Shown in pieces: positions 35,808 to 43,336 of a DNA stretch of 63,409 bases; the first letter of the stretch is position 1; the number at the start of each line of letters is the position of its first letter. A program made the translations under genes and the position numbers. The notes under the pieces are model-generated. The model was not told the origin of the DNA. It did not search any database and saw only the letters and a list, made by a program, of their open reading frames with translations. The stretch is from Caulobacter sp. GTDB taxonomy: Bacteria; Pseudomonadota; Alphaproteobacteria; Caulobacterales; Caulobacteraceae. The stretch lies in assembly GCA_028291055.1 (NCBI GenBank), contig JAQGIP010000091.1:1-63409 (forward strand). The letters run 5' to 3'.

Positions 35808-36007
35808 TAGTGGTGCGACCGCCACCAGAAGGCGGCCACGAGCACCAGGATCGCCACGAACTGCAGCAGAATCCTGAGCCGCATCAACTTGTTGGAGTTG
35901 GAGCGGCCGAAGTCGCCGCCGCGGAAGAGGGCGTAGAGGCCGAAGCCCAGGGTCGTCACCACGGCGAACAGGGACAGCGGGATGAGGATGTCGAAGAGCG
36001 TTTTCAC
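35807..36007 (-). CDS. HIG1-domain twin-transmembrane protein
   Basis: 66 residues with two hydrophobic helices (about 6-28 and 45-61) joined by a basic loop RSNSNKLMRLRILLQ, which matches the HIG1 motif (N-x-x-MR-x-R-x-x-x-Q). In mitochondria such proteins associate with respiratory supercomplexes; in alphaproteobacteria the role is little known. In this clade it commonly precedes the cobalamin adenosyltransferase gene, as here. Confidence 0.82.
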   Translation of the reverse strand: MKTLFDILIPLSLFAVVTTLGFGLYALFRGGDFGRSNSNKLMRLRILLQFVAILVLVAAFWWRSHH

Positions 36008-36062
36008 ACCCCGACCTTAGCCGCCTGCGAGGAGCCCTTCCAGCCACATCGAACCGTTTTGA

Positions 36063-36076
36063 TTGAGCATGCTCAA
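36063..36076. promoter_or_regulatory. Perfect 14-base palindrome, candidate regulator site
   Basis: TTGAGCA-TGCTCAA lies 56 bases upstream of the HIG1-like gene start (minus) and about 230 bases upstream of the small-protein/TetR operon (plus). Two TetR genes are downstream, so it is a reasonable TetR-type operator candidate, but no binding evidence exists. The rest of the gap 36008-36306 shows no gene. Confidence 0.45.
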
Positions 36077-36306
36077 CGACCATGTTATGCGGTCCTTATG
36101 TCGCATGGGTAACAGTGATGCGGCGCGATATAGACCCAATCTGGGTTTAGTCTGTCGGGAGCCCCCAAAACTTGGGCTTGCATCTTGATCATAATGGGCC
36201 TAGACGGCCCGCCCCTTGGCAAACCAAGCCAGGGTTCGCCGAACATGATCGACCCCTTACCGCGGATCGTTCGGTGCATAGAGCGGGAAGGCTGGAGACG
36301 GAACCC

Positions 36307-36534
36307 ATGGTCGATATGACCGGTCCCGCGCTCGTGGCCGCCTCGACGGACACGCGTGAGGACACCCTGGCGGAAACCCGCCAACTGATCGCCGACCTGC
36401 GCAATGCCGCGCAGGACGCGCCCCAACTCGCCCGCCAGTTCGCAGAGACCCTGCAGACCGTGGTCGAGGACTACGCCAGCGAATTCGAACAGCGCGCCGA
36501 GGCCCTCCTCGCCCGCCTGGAGGCCCGTCAATGA
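36307..36534 (+). CDS. Small all-helical protein cotranslated with a TetR regulator
   Basis: 75 residues from ATG 36307. The sequence from residue 16 onward is a nearly continuous amphipathic helix (ETRQLIADLRNAAQDAPQLARQF...LLARLEARQ), suggesting a coiled coil or helical hairpin. No Cys and no membrane segment. Its stop overlaps the TetR start by 4 bases (ATGA), so it is probably made together with that regulator. Function unknown; a phasin-like or partner-binding helix is possible. Confidence 0.65.
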   Translation: MVDMTGPALVAASTDTREDTLAETRQLIADLRNAAQDAPQLARQFAETLQTVVEDYASEFEQRAEALLARLEARQ

Positions 36535-37184
36535 ACCACGTTCCCATGCGCATCCTGGCTGCCTCGGCCGCTCCCGTGCGCACCACCCGCCGCGCGCTCG
36601 CCAAGCAGAAGACCCGTGAAAAGGTGCTGGCCGCCGCGCGCCAGCTGTTCGTGGAGCACGGCTATGAAGCCGCCACCATCCGCGACATCGCCAAGGCCGC
36701 CGGCATGTCCACCGGCGCCGTGTTCGCCAGCTTCAGCGACAAGGCCGAGCTGTTCGACGAGATTCTGATCGAGGACTTCAACGCCGTCTATGAGCCGATG
36801 ACCCAGGCCGTCGCGGTGGCCGCCAACGTGGATGACGCCATTCGCGGCATCTTCACCGTGGCCTATGACTACTGCACCGCCCAGCTGCCGCTGCTGCGCG
36901 CCGGCATCGCGGTGTCCTGGACCCGGGGCGACGTCGCCGAGCATCGCAACCGCTCGGCGCTGAAGCCGATCTTCAACCGGCTCAATATCGCATTGAAAGA
37001 AGGCGTCGAGCGCGGCGAATTGCTGGCGGACAGCGATACATTACTGATAAGTAATATTCTGTGGGACGTCTATCTCGCGGGATATCGCGGCGCGCTTTAC
37101 GATGGTCTGTCATCCGGCGACCTGATCGCGCGCATGGTCGAAAAGACCAATGTCATCCTCGCGGGTTTCAGACAGCGTCCCTAG
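36531..37184 (+). CDS. TetR/AcrR family transcriptional regulator (first)
   Basis: 217 residues. Helix-turn-helix at about 47-70 (AATIRDIAKAAGMSTGAVFASFSDK), preceded by a basic N-terminal arm, and a ligand-binding helical domain of about 140 residues. Start overlaps the small helical gene. The second TetR follows at once. Target and ligand unknown; context points to acyl-CoA metabolism. Confidence 0.88.
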   Translation: MNHVPMRILAASAAPVRTTRRALAKQKTREKVLAAARQLFVEHGYEAATIRDIAKAAGMSTGAVFASFSDKAELFDEILIEDFNAVYEPMTQAVAVAANVDDAIRGIFTVAYDYCTAQLPLLRAGIAVSWTRGDVAEHRNRSALKPIFNRLNIALKEGVERGELLADSDTLLISNILWDVYLAGYRGALYDGLSSGDLIARMVEKTNVILAGFRQRP

Positions 37185-37245
37185 GTCGGTGCGACGGACC
37201 GGGGCCGAGACCCCCGGGGCGCGTGATGCTGAAGCGTGGGGACCA

Positions 37246-37857
37246 GTGACGTTGAGGGTGAGGGAAGCTCAGAAGCAGGCCACGCGTCGCCGCGTCCTCG
37301 GCGCCGCGCGCGACCTGTTCGACAGCGTCGGCTTCGACGCCACCACCGTGCGGGGCATCGCCCAGCAGGCGGGCGTGTCCGTGGGCAGCGTCTTCACCAC
37401 CTTCAGCTCCAAGGCCGACATCCTGTCGGAGGTGATGCAGGACCGCCTCGACGACCTCTATGCGGAGCTGGAGCGGGTCACGCCCATGCTGCGCGGGTCG
37501 ACCGCCGACCGGGTGCGTTCGCTCTATGCGCTGCACTGCGACTTCGAGATGCGCCGGCCCAAGCTGTTTTTGGCCCACATCGCGGCGGCCTATTCCACCG
37601 AGCTTGAGCCCTCCACCATTCCGGCGGGCCGTAATCTGCGCCTGCGCGACATGGTCATCGAACTGATGCGCCAGGGCGTGGAGCGCGGCGACGTCTGCCC
37701 CAAGGCCGACCTCGAACTGGCCATGGAACTGCTGCACGGCTGCTACATGTGGAACTACACCGCCGTCGCCGCCAAGGGTGCGAAGGTGGAGGATCTGACC
37801 GCCGCCATGGACCGCCAGATCGGCATGCTCTTCGACGGGCTGACGCCGAGGGGGTAA
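37246..37857 (+). CDS. TetR/AcrR family transcriptional regulator (second)
   Basis: 203 residues from a GTG at 37246, chosen because the TetR fold starts right after (VREAQKQATRRRVLGAARDLF) and a GGGG run precedes it. An earlier in-frame ATG at 37150 overlaps the first TetR gene. HTH at about 33-53 (TTVRGIAQQAGVSVGSVFTTF). It is clearly paralogous to the preceding regulator. Tandem TetR genes may form heterodimers or one may control the other. Confidence 0.85.
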   Translation: MTLRVREAQKQATRRRVLGAARDLFDSVGFDATTVRGIAQQAGVSVGSVFTTFSSKADILSEVMQDRLDDLYAELERVTPMLRGSTADRVRSLYALHCDFEMRRPKLFLAHIAAAYSTELEPSTIPAGRNLRLRDMVIELMRQGVERGDVCPKADLELAMELLHGCYMWNYTAVAAKGAKVEDLTAAMDRQIGMLFDGLTPRG

Positions 37858-37867
37858 CGTGGCGGGG

Positions 37868-38082
37868 CCTCCCCAGGGCTGCTTGCGGCAGCCCGGCCGG
37901 GGAGGTGTCTGCGAAGCAGACGGAGGGGCTTGCCGAGCTCAAGGTTGGGCGTGTTCTGGCGCTTGCGACCGATGCCATCACCAACGCCTGCGCCAAAACG
38001 CGATTGGCCGATGACTCAGTAAGCCCCTCCGTCGCTTCGCGACACCTCCCCGGCCGGATCGCGTTGGGCGATCCTGGGGAGG
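37868..38082. repeat. Repeat family A copy 3
   Basis: Ends CCTCCCCAGG (37868-37877) and CCTGGGGAGG (38073-38082), nested arms CAGCCCGGCCGGGGAGGTGT, CGGAGGGGCTTGCCGA and inverses, local hairpins CTGCGAAGCAG and GTCGCTTCGCGAC. GACTC is present in the right half before AGTAAGCCCCTCCG. It lies between the convergent second TetR and acyl-CoA dehydrogenase genes. Confidence 0.9.
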
Positions 38083-38093
38083 CCGGCGCCCGC

Positions 38094-39794
38094 TTAAGCG
38101 TTCGGCCCGTCCTCCAGCAAACGCCGCGCGATGACCTGGGCCTGGATCTCGCCGGCGCCTTCGAAGATGTTGAGGATGCGCGCGTCGGCCAGCAGGCGGC
38201 TGACCCGGTATTCCATCGCAAACCCATTGCCGCCGTGGATCTGCAGGGCGTTGTCGGCGGCGGCCCAGGCGACGCGCGCGGCGATCAGCTTGGCCATGCC
38301 GGCTTCCAGGTCGCAGCGCTTGCCCCCGTCCTTCTGGCGTGCGGCGTAGTAGCTGAGCTGACGCACGCCCATGATCTCCGCCGCCATCATCGCCAGCTTG
38401 TTGGACACGCGCGGGAAGTCGAAGATCGGGCCGCCGAACTGCTTGCGGTCCAGCGCATAGGCCAGGCCGGTTTCCAGCGAGGCCTGGGCCACGCCGATGG
38501 CGCGCGCGGCGGTCTGAATCCTGGCGCTCTCAAAGGTGGCCATCAGCTGCTTGAAGCCCTGGCCCTCGACGCCGCCCAGCAGGTTGTCCTTGGCCACGGT
38601 GAAGCCGTCGAAGGCGATCTCGTATTCCTTCATGCCGCGATAGCCGATGACGCCGATCTCGCCGCCGCTCATGCCGGGGGTGGGGAAGGGGTTCGTATCG
38701 TCGCCGCGCAGCTTGGGCGCCAGCAGCATGGAAAGGCCGCGATAGTCGGTGGTGGCCGGGTCGGTGCGCACCAGCAGGGTCATGACGTCGGCGCGGGCCG
38801 CGTGGGTGATCCAGGTCTTGTTTCCGGTGACCACGTATTGGTCGCCGGTCAGGGCGCCGCGCGTACGCAGACTGCCGAGGTCGGAGCCTGTGTTGGGTTC
38901 GGTGAAGACGGCGGTGGGCAGGATTTCGGCCGAGGCGATCTTGGGCAGCCACTCTTGTTTCTGGGCGTCGGTACCGCCGGTCATGATCAGCTCGGCGGCG
39001 ATCTCGGAGCGCGTGGCCAGCGAGCCGACGCCGATCCAGGCGCGCGACAGTTCTTCCGACACCACGCACATGGCCAGCTTGCCCATGCCCGAGCCGCCGT
39101 ATTCCTCGGGGATGGTCAGGCCGAACACGCCCAGGTCGCCCAGTTCCTTGACCAGCTCCATGGGGATCAGCTGATCCTTCAGGTGCCAGTCGTGGGCGAA
39201 GGGCACGACCTTCTCCTCGGCGAAGGCGTGGAACTGGTCGCGGATCATCTCGAAGGTTTCGTCGAGGCTGGTGTTTTCCAGCGTCGCGCGGCCGCGCGCT
39301 TCGGCCAGGCGCTTGGCGATGGCGGTCTTGACGGCCTGCGTGCCGCCTTCGCTCATCAGCTGGACGAGGGCCGGGGCGAACAGCCGGTTCATGGTCTCGC
39401 GGCTGGCGGTCAGGTCGGCGGGGCGCACGATCTCGCCCTGGTTCATGGGGATGCCGCCGATCAGCTGGGCGGCGTATTCGGCGAACAGCAGCTGGGCCAA
39501 CAGGGCCTCGATCTCGCCGAACTGGCCGGCGGCTTCCAGGCGCTGCGCCCAGCCGGCCACCTGGTTCATCAGCTCGGCGTAGGCGCAATACCAGCCGAAG
39601 CCGTGGACGCTGTGCTGTTGAAGGTCGGCCAGCTTGCGGTCGATCTTGCCCGCGGGGCCCGCGATCTTGGCCTTCACGGCCGATTTGGCGTCGTCGACGA
39701 AGGCCTGGGCCGCATCGGCGGCGGCGCGCAGCAGGCCGGTGAGGCTGGCCAGGACCAAACTCTGGGCGTCTTCCTTCAGCGCTGCGTCGGACAT
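38094..39794 (-). CDS. mcd: Acyl-CoA dehydrogenase, probable (2S)-methylsuccinyl-CoA dehydrogenase
   Basis: 566 residues from the ATG at 39794 (MSDAALKED). The C-terminal 390 residues form a standard acyl-CoA dehydrogenase (EEYGGSGMG, FTEPNTGSDLGS, the late IHGGNGFAMEY and a catalytic Glu in FEGAGEIQ). An extra N-terminal helical domain of about 170 residues, with the block GGIPMNQGEIVRPADL, is characteristic of methylsuccinyl-CoA dehydrogenase of the ethylmalonyl-CoA pathway as I know it. It would oxidise methylsuccinyl-CoA to mesaconyl-CoA and pass electrons to ETF. Nearby etfAB, cobalamin adenosyltransferase and hbdA agree. A different branched acyl-CoA substrate remains possible. Confidence 0.78.
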   Translation of the reverse strand: MSDAALKEDAQSLVLASLTGLLRAAADAAQAFVDDAKSAVKAKIAGPAGKIDRKLADLQQHSVHGFGWYCAYAELMNQVAGWAQRLEAAGQFGEIEALLAQLLFAEYAAQLIGGIPMNQGEIVRPADLTASRETMNRLFAPALVQLMSEGGTQAVKTAIAKRLAEARGRATLENTSLDETFEMIRDQFHAFAEEKVVPFAHDWHLKDQLIPMELVKELGDLGVFGLTIPEEYGGSGMGKLAMCVVSEELSRAWIGVGSLATRSEIAAELIMTGGTDAQKQEWLPKIASAEILPTAVFTEPNTGSDLGSLRTRGALTGDQYVVTGNKTWITHAARADVMTLLVRTDPATTDYRGLSMLLAPKLRGDDTNPFPTPGMSGGEIGVIGYRGMKEYEIAFDGFTVAKDNLLGGVEGQGFKQLMATFESARIQTAARAIGVAQASLETGLAYALDRKQFGGPIFDFPRVSNKLAMMAAEIMGVRQLSYYAARQKDGGKRCDLEAGMAKLIAARVAWAAADNALQIHGGNGFAMEYRVSRLLADARILNIFEGAGEIQAQVIARRLLEDGPNA

Positions 39795-39904
39795 CGCTTG
39801 CTTCCCCACATCAAACAGTTGTTTTCTGACTTATAGAGCCATTTCGCAGATGCGAACACCATAGCGCGGCGCAACATAGACCGACGCGGCCCGGAGGGAA
39901 GTCC

Positions 39905-40531
39905 ATGCTGGTTGTCCACCACCTGAACGAGTCGCGCTCTCAGCGCATCCTGTGGCTGCTCGAGGAACTGAACGTTCCCTACGAGATCAAGTTCTACAAC
40001 CGCGACCCGGAAACCCGGCTGGCGCCCCCCGAACTGAAGGCCATCCATCCGCTGGGCAAGAGCCCGGTGGTCACCGAGGGCGACCTGACCATCTTCGAGT
40101 CCGGGGCGATCATCTCCTACATCATCCGCCGTCACGGCGGCGGCCACCTGGCGCCGGATCCCTCCACGCCTGACTACGACCGCTATGTGAGCTGGCTGCA
40201 CTATGCGGAGGGTTCGGCCATGCTGCCGCTGATGCTGAACATGTATGTGATGCGCCTGGGCGAGGGCGGCGCGCCGCTGCAGCCGCGCATCCAGAGCGAG
40301 ATCGACAACCACATCGGCTATGTGAACGGCGCGCTTGACGGCCGCGAGTATCTGGTCGGCGACAGCCTGACCGGCGCCGACATCAACGCCAGCTTCGTGG
40401 CCGAGGTCACCAAGGCCTTCGGCAAACTGCCCGACTATCCCAACCTCAAGGCCTGGATCGAACGGCTGCACGCCCGGCCGGCGTGGAAGAAGGCGCTGGA
40501 GAAGGGCGGGCCCTACGCCCTGGGCAAGTAG
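39905..40531 (+). CDS. Glutathione S-transferase
   Basis: 208 residues. N-terminal thioredoxin-like domain (1-80) with a likely catalytic Ser in NESRSQR and the GSH-binding segment GKSPVV..GDLTIFESGAI; C-terminal helical domain from about 90. GGAGG lies upstream of ATG 39905. Substrate unknown. Divergent from mcd. Confidence 0.9.
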   Translation: MLVVHHLNESRSQRILWLLEELNVPYEIKFYNRDPETRLAPPELKAIHPLGKSPVVTEGDLTIFESGAIISYIIRRHGGGHLAPDPSTPDYDRYVSWLHYAEGSAMLPLMLNMYVMRLGEGGAPLQPRIQSEIDNHIGYVNGALDGREYLVGDSLTGADINASFVAEVTKAFGKLPDYPNLKAWIERLHARPAWKKALEKGGPYALGK

Positions 40532-40534
40532 CGC

Positions 40535-41305
40535 TCACATCTCCTCCAGCCAGCCGTCGAGGAAGTCGAAGGCGCTGGCTTTGAGCAGCCCGTGGGTGAT
40601 CAGGGCGAAGTGGTCGCAGCCGGGCACGGCGACGGACCTTGCGCCCGGTATGGCTTCGGCCAGGCCGCGAGGGTCGCCGGCCAATTCGTCGCGCATGCCG
40701 GCGATGACCAGGGTGGGGGCGGTGACGGCGTAGAGGTCGTCGACCGTGATCGGGTCGCGCTGGCCGCGCGAGCAGGCGGCGAGCGCCAGCCGATCCTCGC
40801 CCTGTTCGTCGGCGAAATAGCGGAAGCTCTGCAGCAGGGGCTCACTGATCGTGGCCGGATCGTCGGCCTCCATGGCCCGCGCCATGGCTCCGTCGTCGGT
40901 CGAGGGCTTGAACCAGCGGTCGCCGACCCCCGACAGGATCAGGTTCGACACCCGGCGCGGGCTGTTCATGGCCACGGTGGCCGCGACCCGTGAGCCCAGA
41001 GAAAAGCCGATCACGTCGGCGGTCTCGATGCCCAGGTGGTCCATCAGCGCGATGACGTCGCCGGCCAGGGCCTGGCGGCCATACAGCGCCGGGTCGTGCG
41101 GCTTGTCGCTTTCACCGTGGCCGCGCAAATCCAGCGCCACCGCGCGTTGGCCCCGCTGCGCGCAGGCGGCGAACCAGCCGGTGCGCTTCCAGCCCTCCGC
41201 CCGGTTGGACGAGAAGCCGTGGATCATCAGCAGGGGCCGGGCGGTCTCGGGGCCGGTGTCGTCATAGGCGATGGAGAGGCGCTCGGGATTGGTGAAGGTG
41301 GGCAT
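40535..41305 (-). CDS. Alpha/beta hydrolase
   Basis: 256 residues. Canonical alpha/beta hydrolase: oxyanion segment MIHGFSSN near 27-34, DLRGHGESDKP, nucleophile elbow GFSLGS (Ser near 101), acid in AGMRDELAG, and His in GCDHFALI. Likely a soluble esterase or haloperoxidase-type hydrolase; substrate unknown. Convergent with the GST gene, 3 bases between the stops. Confidence 0.88.
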   Translation of the reverse strand: MPTFTNPERLSIAYDDTGPETARPLLMIHGFSSNRAEGWKRTGWFAACAQRGQRAVALDLRGHGESDKPHDPALYGRQALAGDVIALMDHLGIETADVIGFSLGSRVAATVAMNSPRRVSNLILSGVGDRWFKPSTDDGAMARAMEADDPATISEPLLQSFRYFADEQGEDRLALAACSRGQRDPITVDDLYAVTAPTLVIAGMRDELAGDPRGLAEAIPGARSVAVPGCDHFALITHGLLKASAFDFLDGWLEEM

Positions 41306-41360
41306 GGTTTCCTCTTATCCGCCCAGCGTGGCGGCGATGGCGGGCGGCATCAAGCCTGAG

Positions 41361-41732
41361 TTAGAGGCCGGCCTCGAAAGTCGCGGCATCTTCGTGCAGG
41401 CCGGTGAGATGGCTGGGCAGGTCCATGGCGTCGTGGAGGATGCGCAGGATGTCGATCCGCCGCCCCTTGGCGGTCCGGCACGCCAGGTAGTGACGGGCGG
41501 AAGCGCCGCGTCTGCGAACCGGCATCAGAAATATCCCGTCCGGCAGATCGTCGCGACGCCGGATCAAGGGGTGATCGGGCCCGTCCTCCAGATCGAACAG
41601 GGCGGCATTGATGAGCAACCCATAGCGATTGGCCTGATCCCGGCCAAACATCGTGAGCGTCTCATCCAGGATGTTGCGCAAATCGCGGCGAGCGGGCTCC
41701 GTGACGAAGACACCCCAGGCCGGTCCGTTCAT
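41361..41732 (-). CDS. ParE-type toxin of a type II toxin-antitoxin pair
   Basis: 123 residues of the RelE/ParE fold: VTEPARRDLRNILDETLTMFGRDQANRY (helices 1-2), then a strand-rich end with MPVRRRGASARHYLACR and RRIDILRILHDAMDLPSHL. The closing ILRILHDAMD matches ParE. ParE toxins poison DNA gyrase; RelE-like RNases share the fold, so gyrase as target is inference. Length is slightly above the usual 95-105 residues. Overlaps the antitoxin gene by 4 bases, downstream of it. Confidence 0.87.
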   Translation of the reverse strand: MNGPAWGVFVTEPARRDLRNILDETLTMFGRDQANRYGLLINAALFDLEDGPDHPLIRRRDDLPDGIFLMPVRRRGASARHYLACRTAKGRRIDILRILHDAMDLPSHLTGLHEDAATFEAGL

Positions 41733-42022
41733 TTCCGGTTGGCCACGTCGGCCACCGCTTCCTCGAAGACTTCATTCATGAAGGCCTCGATGTCCTCGCG
41801 GCTTTCCAGCAGCGTCCCTTCACCCCGGTCGGCGGCGTCGATGCCCACCTGGATTTCCTTGCGCAGCCAAGCCGAGTAGTCCGCCTCGCGCTTGCGCCGC
41901 GCCTCGACCAGCCGCAGGCCTTCGCGCAGCACTTCGCTGGCGTTCTGGTATTCGCCGCCGGCGACGAGGTCGTCGACCATCTGGCTCTGGCGGTCGGTCA
42001 GCACGACGTTGCGGGTGGGCAT
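41729..42022 (-). CDS. ParD-type antitoxin
   Basis: 97 residues from the ATG at 42022 (MPTRNVVLTD). Ribbon-helix-helix N-terminus (NVVLTDRQSQMVDDLVAGGEYQNASEVLREGLRLVEAR) followed by an acidic, flexible toxin-binding C-terminus. It should neutralise the toxin by wrapping it and repress the operon by binding the palindrome just upstream. Confidence 0.88.
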   Translation of the reverse strand: MPTRNVVLTDRQSQMVDDLVAGGEYQNASEVLREGLRLVEARRKREADYSAWLRKEIQVGIDAADRGEGTLLESREDIEAFMNEVFEEAVADVANRK

Positions 42023-42043
42023 GGTGGGGCTCCGGGGGTGCGT

Positions 42044-42058
42044 TGGCATATTATGCCA
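42044..42058 (-). promoter_or_regulatory. Palindromic operator upstream of parD
   Basis: TGGCATA-T-TATGCCA is a perfect 15-base palindrome, 22 bases upstream of the parD start, in an AT-rich patch that may also contain the -10 element. Ribbon-helix-helix antitoxins bind such sites, so autoregulation is expected. Confidence 0.65.
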
Positions 42059-42090
42059 TAACCCGGATTTGGCTAGGGGCGCGCTCAGCC

Positions 42091-42119
42091 GGGGACATAT
42101 ACCTTTGGTAGGTGTCCCC
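42091..42119. repeat. Minimal family B-like hairpin
   Basis: GGGGACA (42091-42097) faces TGTCCCC (42113-42119) with an inner TACC/GGTA pairing. It looks like a single short palindrome of the GGGGACA...TGTCCCC type, 10 bases from the stop of the Rieske oxygenase gene. Confidence 0.6.
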
Positions 42120-42128
42120 GGCTGTGGA

Positions 42129-43232
42129 TCAGCTCCGCCAGCGCAACGTCACCGGCTCGACGGGATTCTCAAACGGCCGGCCCTCCCGGCGGCTGGCGGT
42201 CCATTCGCGCTTCAGCTGCTGGTACCACTTGGCCTGGCGGTCGGCGTCGTCGACCCACAGCAGGGACGGGTCATATTTCAGGCCCTCGTTCTGCAGGTTC
42301 ACCATGTCGCCGTCCTGGCGCAGGAAGGCTCGCGCCCCGGCGGCGATGAAGGGCTTGAAGATCAGGAAGGCCGGGTGGTCGGACCAGACGATCTGGGTGA
42401 TGCGGGTCTGCTTGTCCGAGACCGGGGTCAGGCAGGTCAGCGACAGCACCTGGCGCTTGCCCACGGTGACATGCTCCCAGCGCAGGCCGGGGATGCGGAT
42501 GGTGATCTCGGTCAGGTGCTCGCCGCCCAGGATGGCGTAGGCGCGGGAGTTCTTCGACGGCTCGTGGCGCAGCATGGCGAAGCCGGCCTCGGTGGGCCCG
42601 AAGTTCTTGGCCTTCTCGTGCTGGCTGCCCTTGGAACGCCACCACCATTGCTGGTGGACGTAGGGGCCGTGGGCCGGGTCCATCAGCCCCACGACGGCAT
42701 GGTCGATGTGGGCGTCGAACACCATCCGGTCGACCAGCTTGGGCCCGCCGCCGACCACGCCGGGGAAGACCGGCGGCGGCTCGGGCGGGGCGCCGTCAAA
42801 GCGAGGGTCGCTGCTGATCCAGACGAAGACCAGGCCCTGGCTCTCGGCGGCGGCGTAGCGCTTGACGCGGATCTTGGAGACGTCGGTGTCCTGGCCGTCG
42901 ACCAGGGAGGGGATGGCGGCGCACTGGCCGTCGGTGCGGAATCGCCAGCCGTGATAGGGGCATTCGACGCTCTCGCCGCCACCGGCTTCGGCGACCAGCT
43001 TGCCGGCCGACAGGGGCGCGGCGCGGTGAGGGCAGATGTCGCGCAGGGCATAGACGCCGCCGGCCCGGGTGCGGCCGAGCAGGACGGGTTCGCCCAGCAG
43101 TTCGTAGCGTTGCAGGGCGCCGGGCTTCAGCTCGCTGGACAGGGCGACGAAATACCAGATGTCCGCCAGGAAGCCGGTCCCGAACTTCTGGGCCGCGCCT
43201 GCCTTCAAGGATTTGCTGTCGCCGTCGGCCAT
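42129..43232 (-). CDS. Rieske non-haem iron oxygenase, alpha-subunit type
   Basis: 367 residues. Rieske centre ligands Cys67/His69 (CPHRAAPL) and Cys91/His94 (CPYHGW); catalytic iron site D185-x2-H188-x4-H193 in LMDPAHGPYVH, with Asp177 the likely bridging acid. It is a ring-hydroxylating or demethylating monooxygenase-type protein needing a reductase, none of which is adjacent. The substrate is unknown; a steroid or aromatic acid is conceivable. Confidence 0.88.
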   Translation of the reverse strand: MADGDSKSLKAGAAQKFGTGFLADIWYFVALSSELKPGALQRYELLGEPVLLGRTRAGGVYALRDICPHRAAPLSAGKLVAEAGGGESVECPYHGWRFRTDGQCAAIPSLVDGQDTDVSKIRVKRYAAAESQGLVFVWISSDPRFDGAPPEPPPVFPGVVGGGPKLVDRMVFDAHIDHAVVGLMDPAHGPYVHQQWWWRSKGSQHEKAKNFGPTEAGFAMLRHEPSKNSRAYAILGGEHLTEITIRIPGLRWEHVTVGKRQVLSLTCLTPVSDKQTRITQIVWSDHPAFLIFKPFIAAGARAFLRQDGDMVNLQNEGLKYDPSLLWVDDADRQAKWYQQLKREWTASRREGRPFENPVEPVTLRWRS

Positions 43233-43277
43233 GGCCCGTCATAGCGCGTGGCGGGCGGACCTCAAACTCCCCCCTTT

Positions 43278-43308
43278 CGTCATCCCCGGAACAAGTCCGG
43301 GGATGACG
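43278..43308. repeat. Repeat family E hairpin
   Basis: CGTCATCCCCGGA, loop ACAAG, TCCGGGGATGACG: a 13-bp perfect stem upstream of the Rieske gene and downstream of the M20 peptidase gene. It may act as terminator of the latter, though no T run follows. Confidence 0.8.
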
Positions 43309-43336
43309 GAGCGAGGGGGAGAGGGCCGCGCTTTCC

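Noticed and set aside
37749..39836. Long plus-strand open frame antisense to the acyl-CoA dehydrogenase
   Set aside because: It mirrors third-position GC bias of the real minus-strand gene, has a Gly/Ala/His/Gln-rich composition and no family resemblance.
41361..42058. Phage or genomic island around the toxin-antitoxin pair
   Set aside because: No integrase, repeat-flanked boundary or composition change was visible; neighbours are ordinary chromosomal genes.
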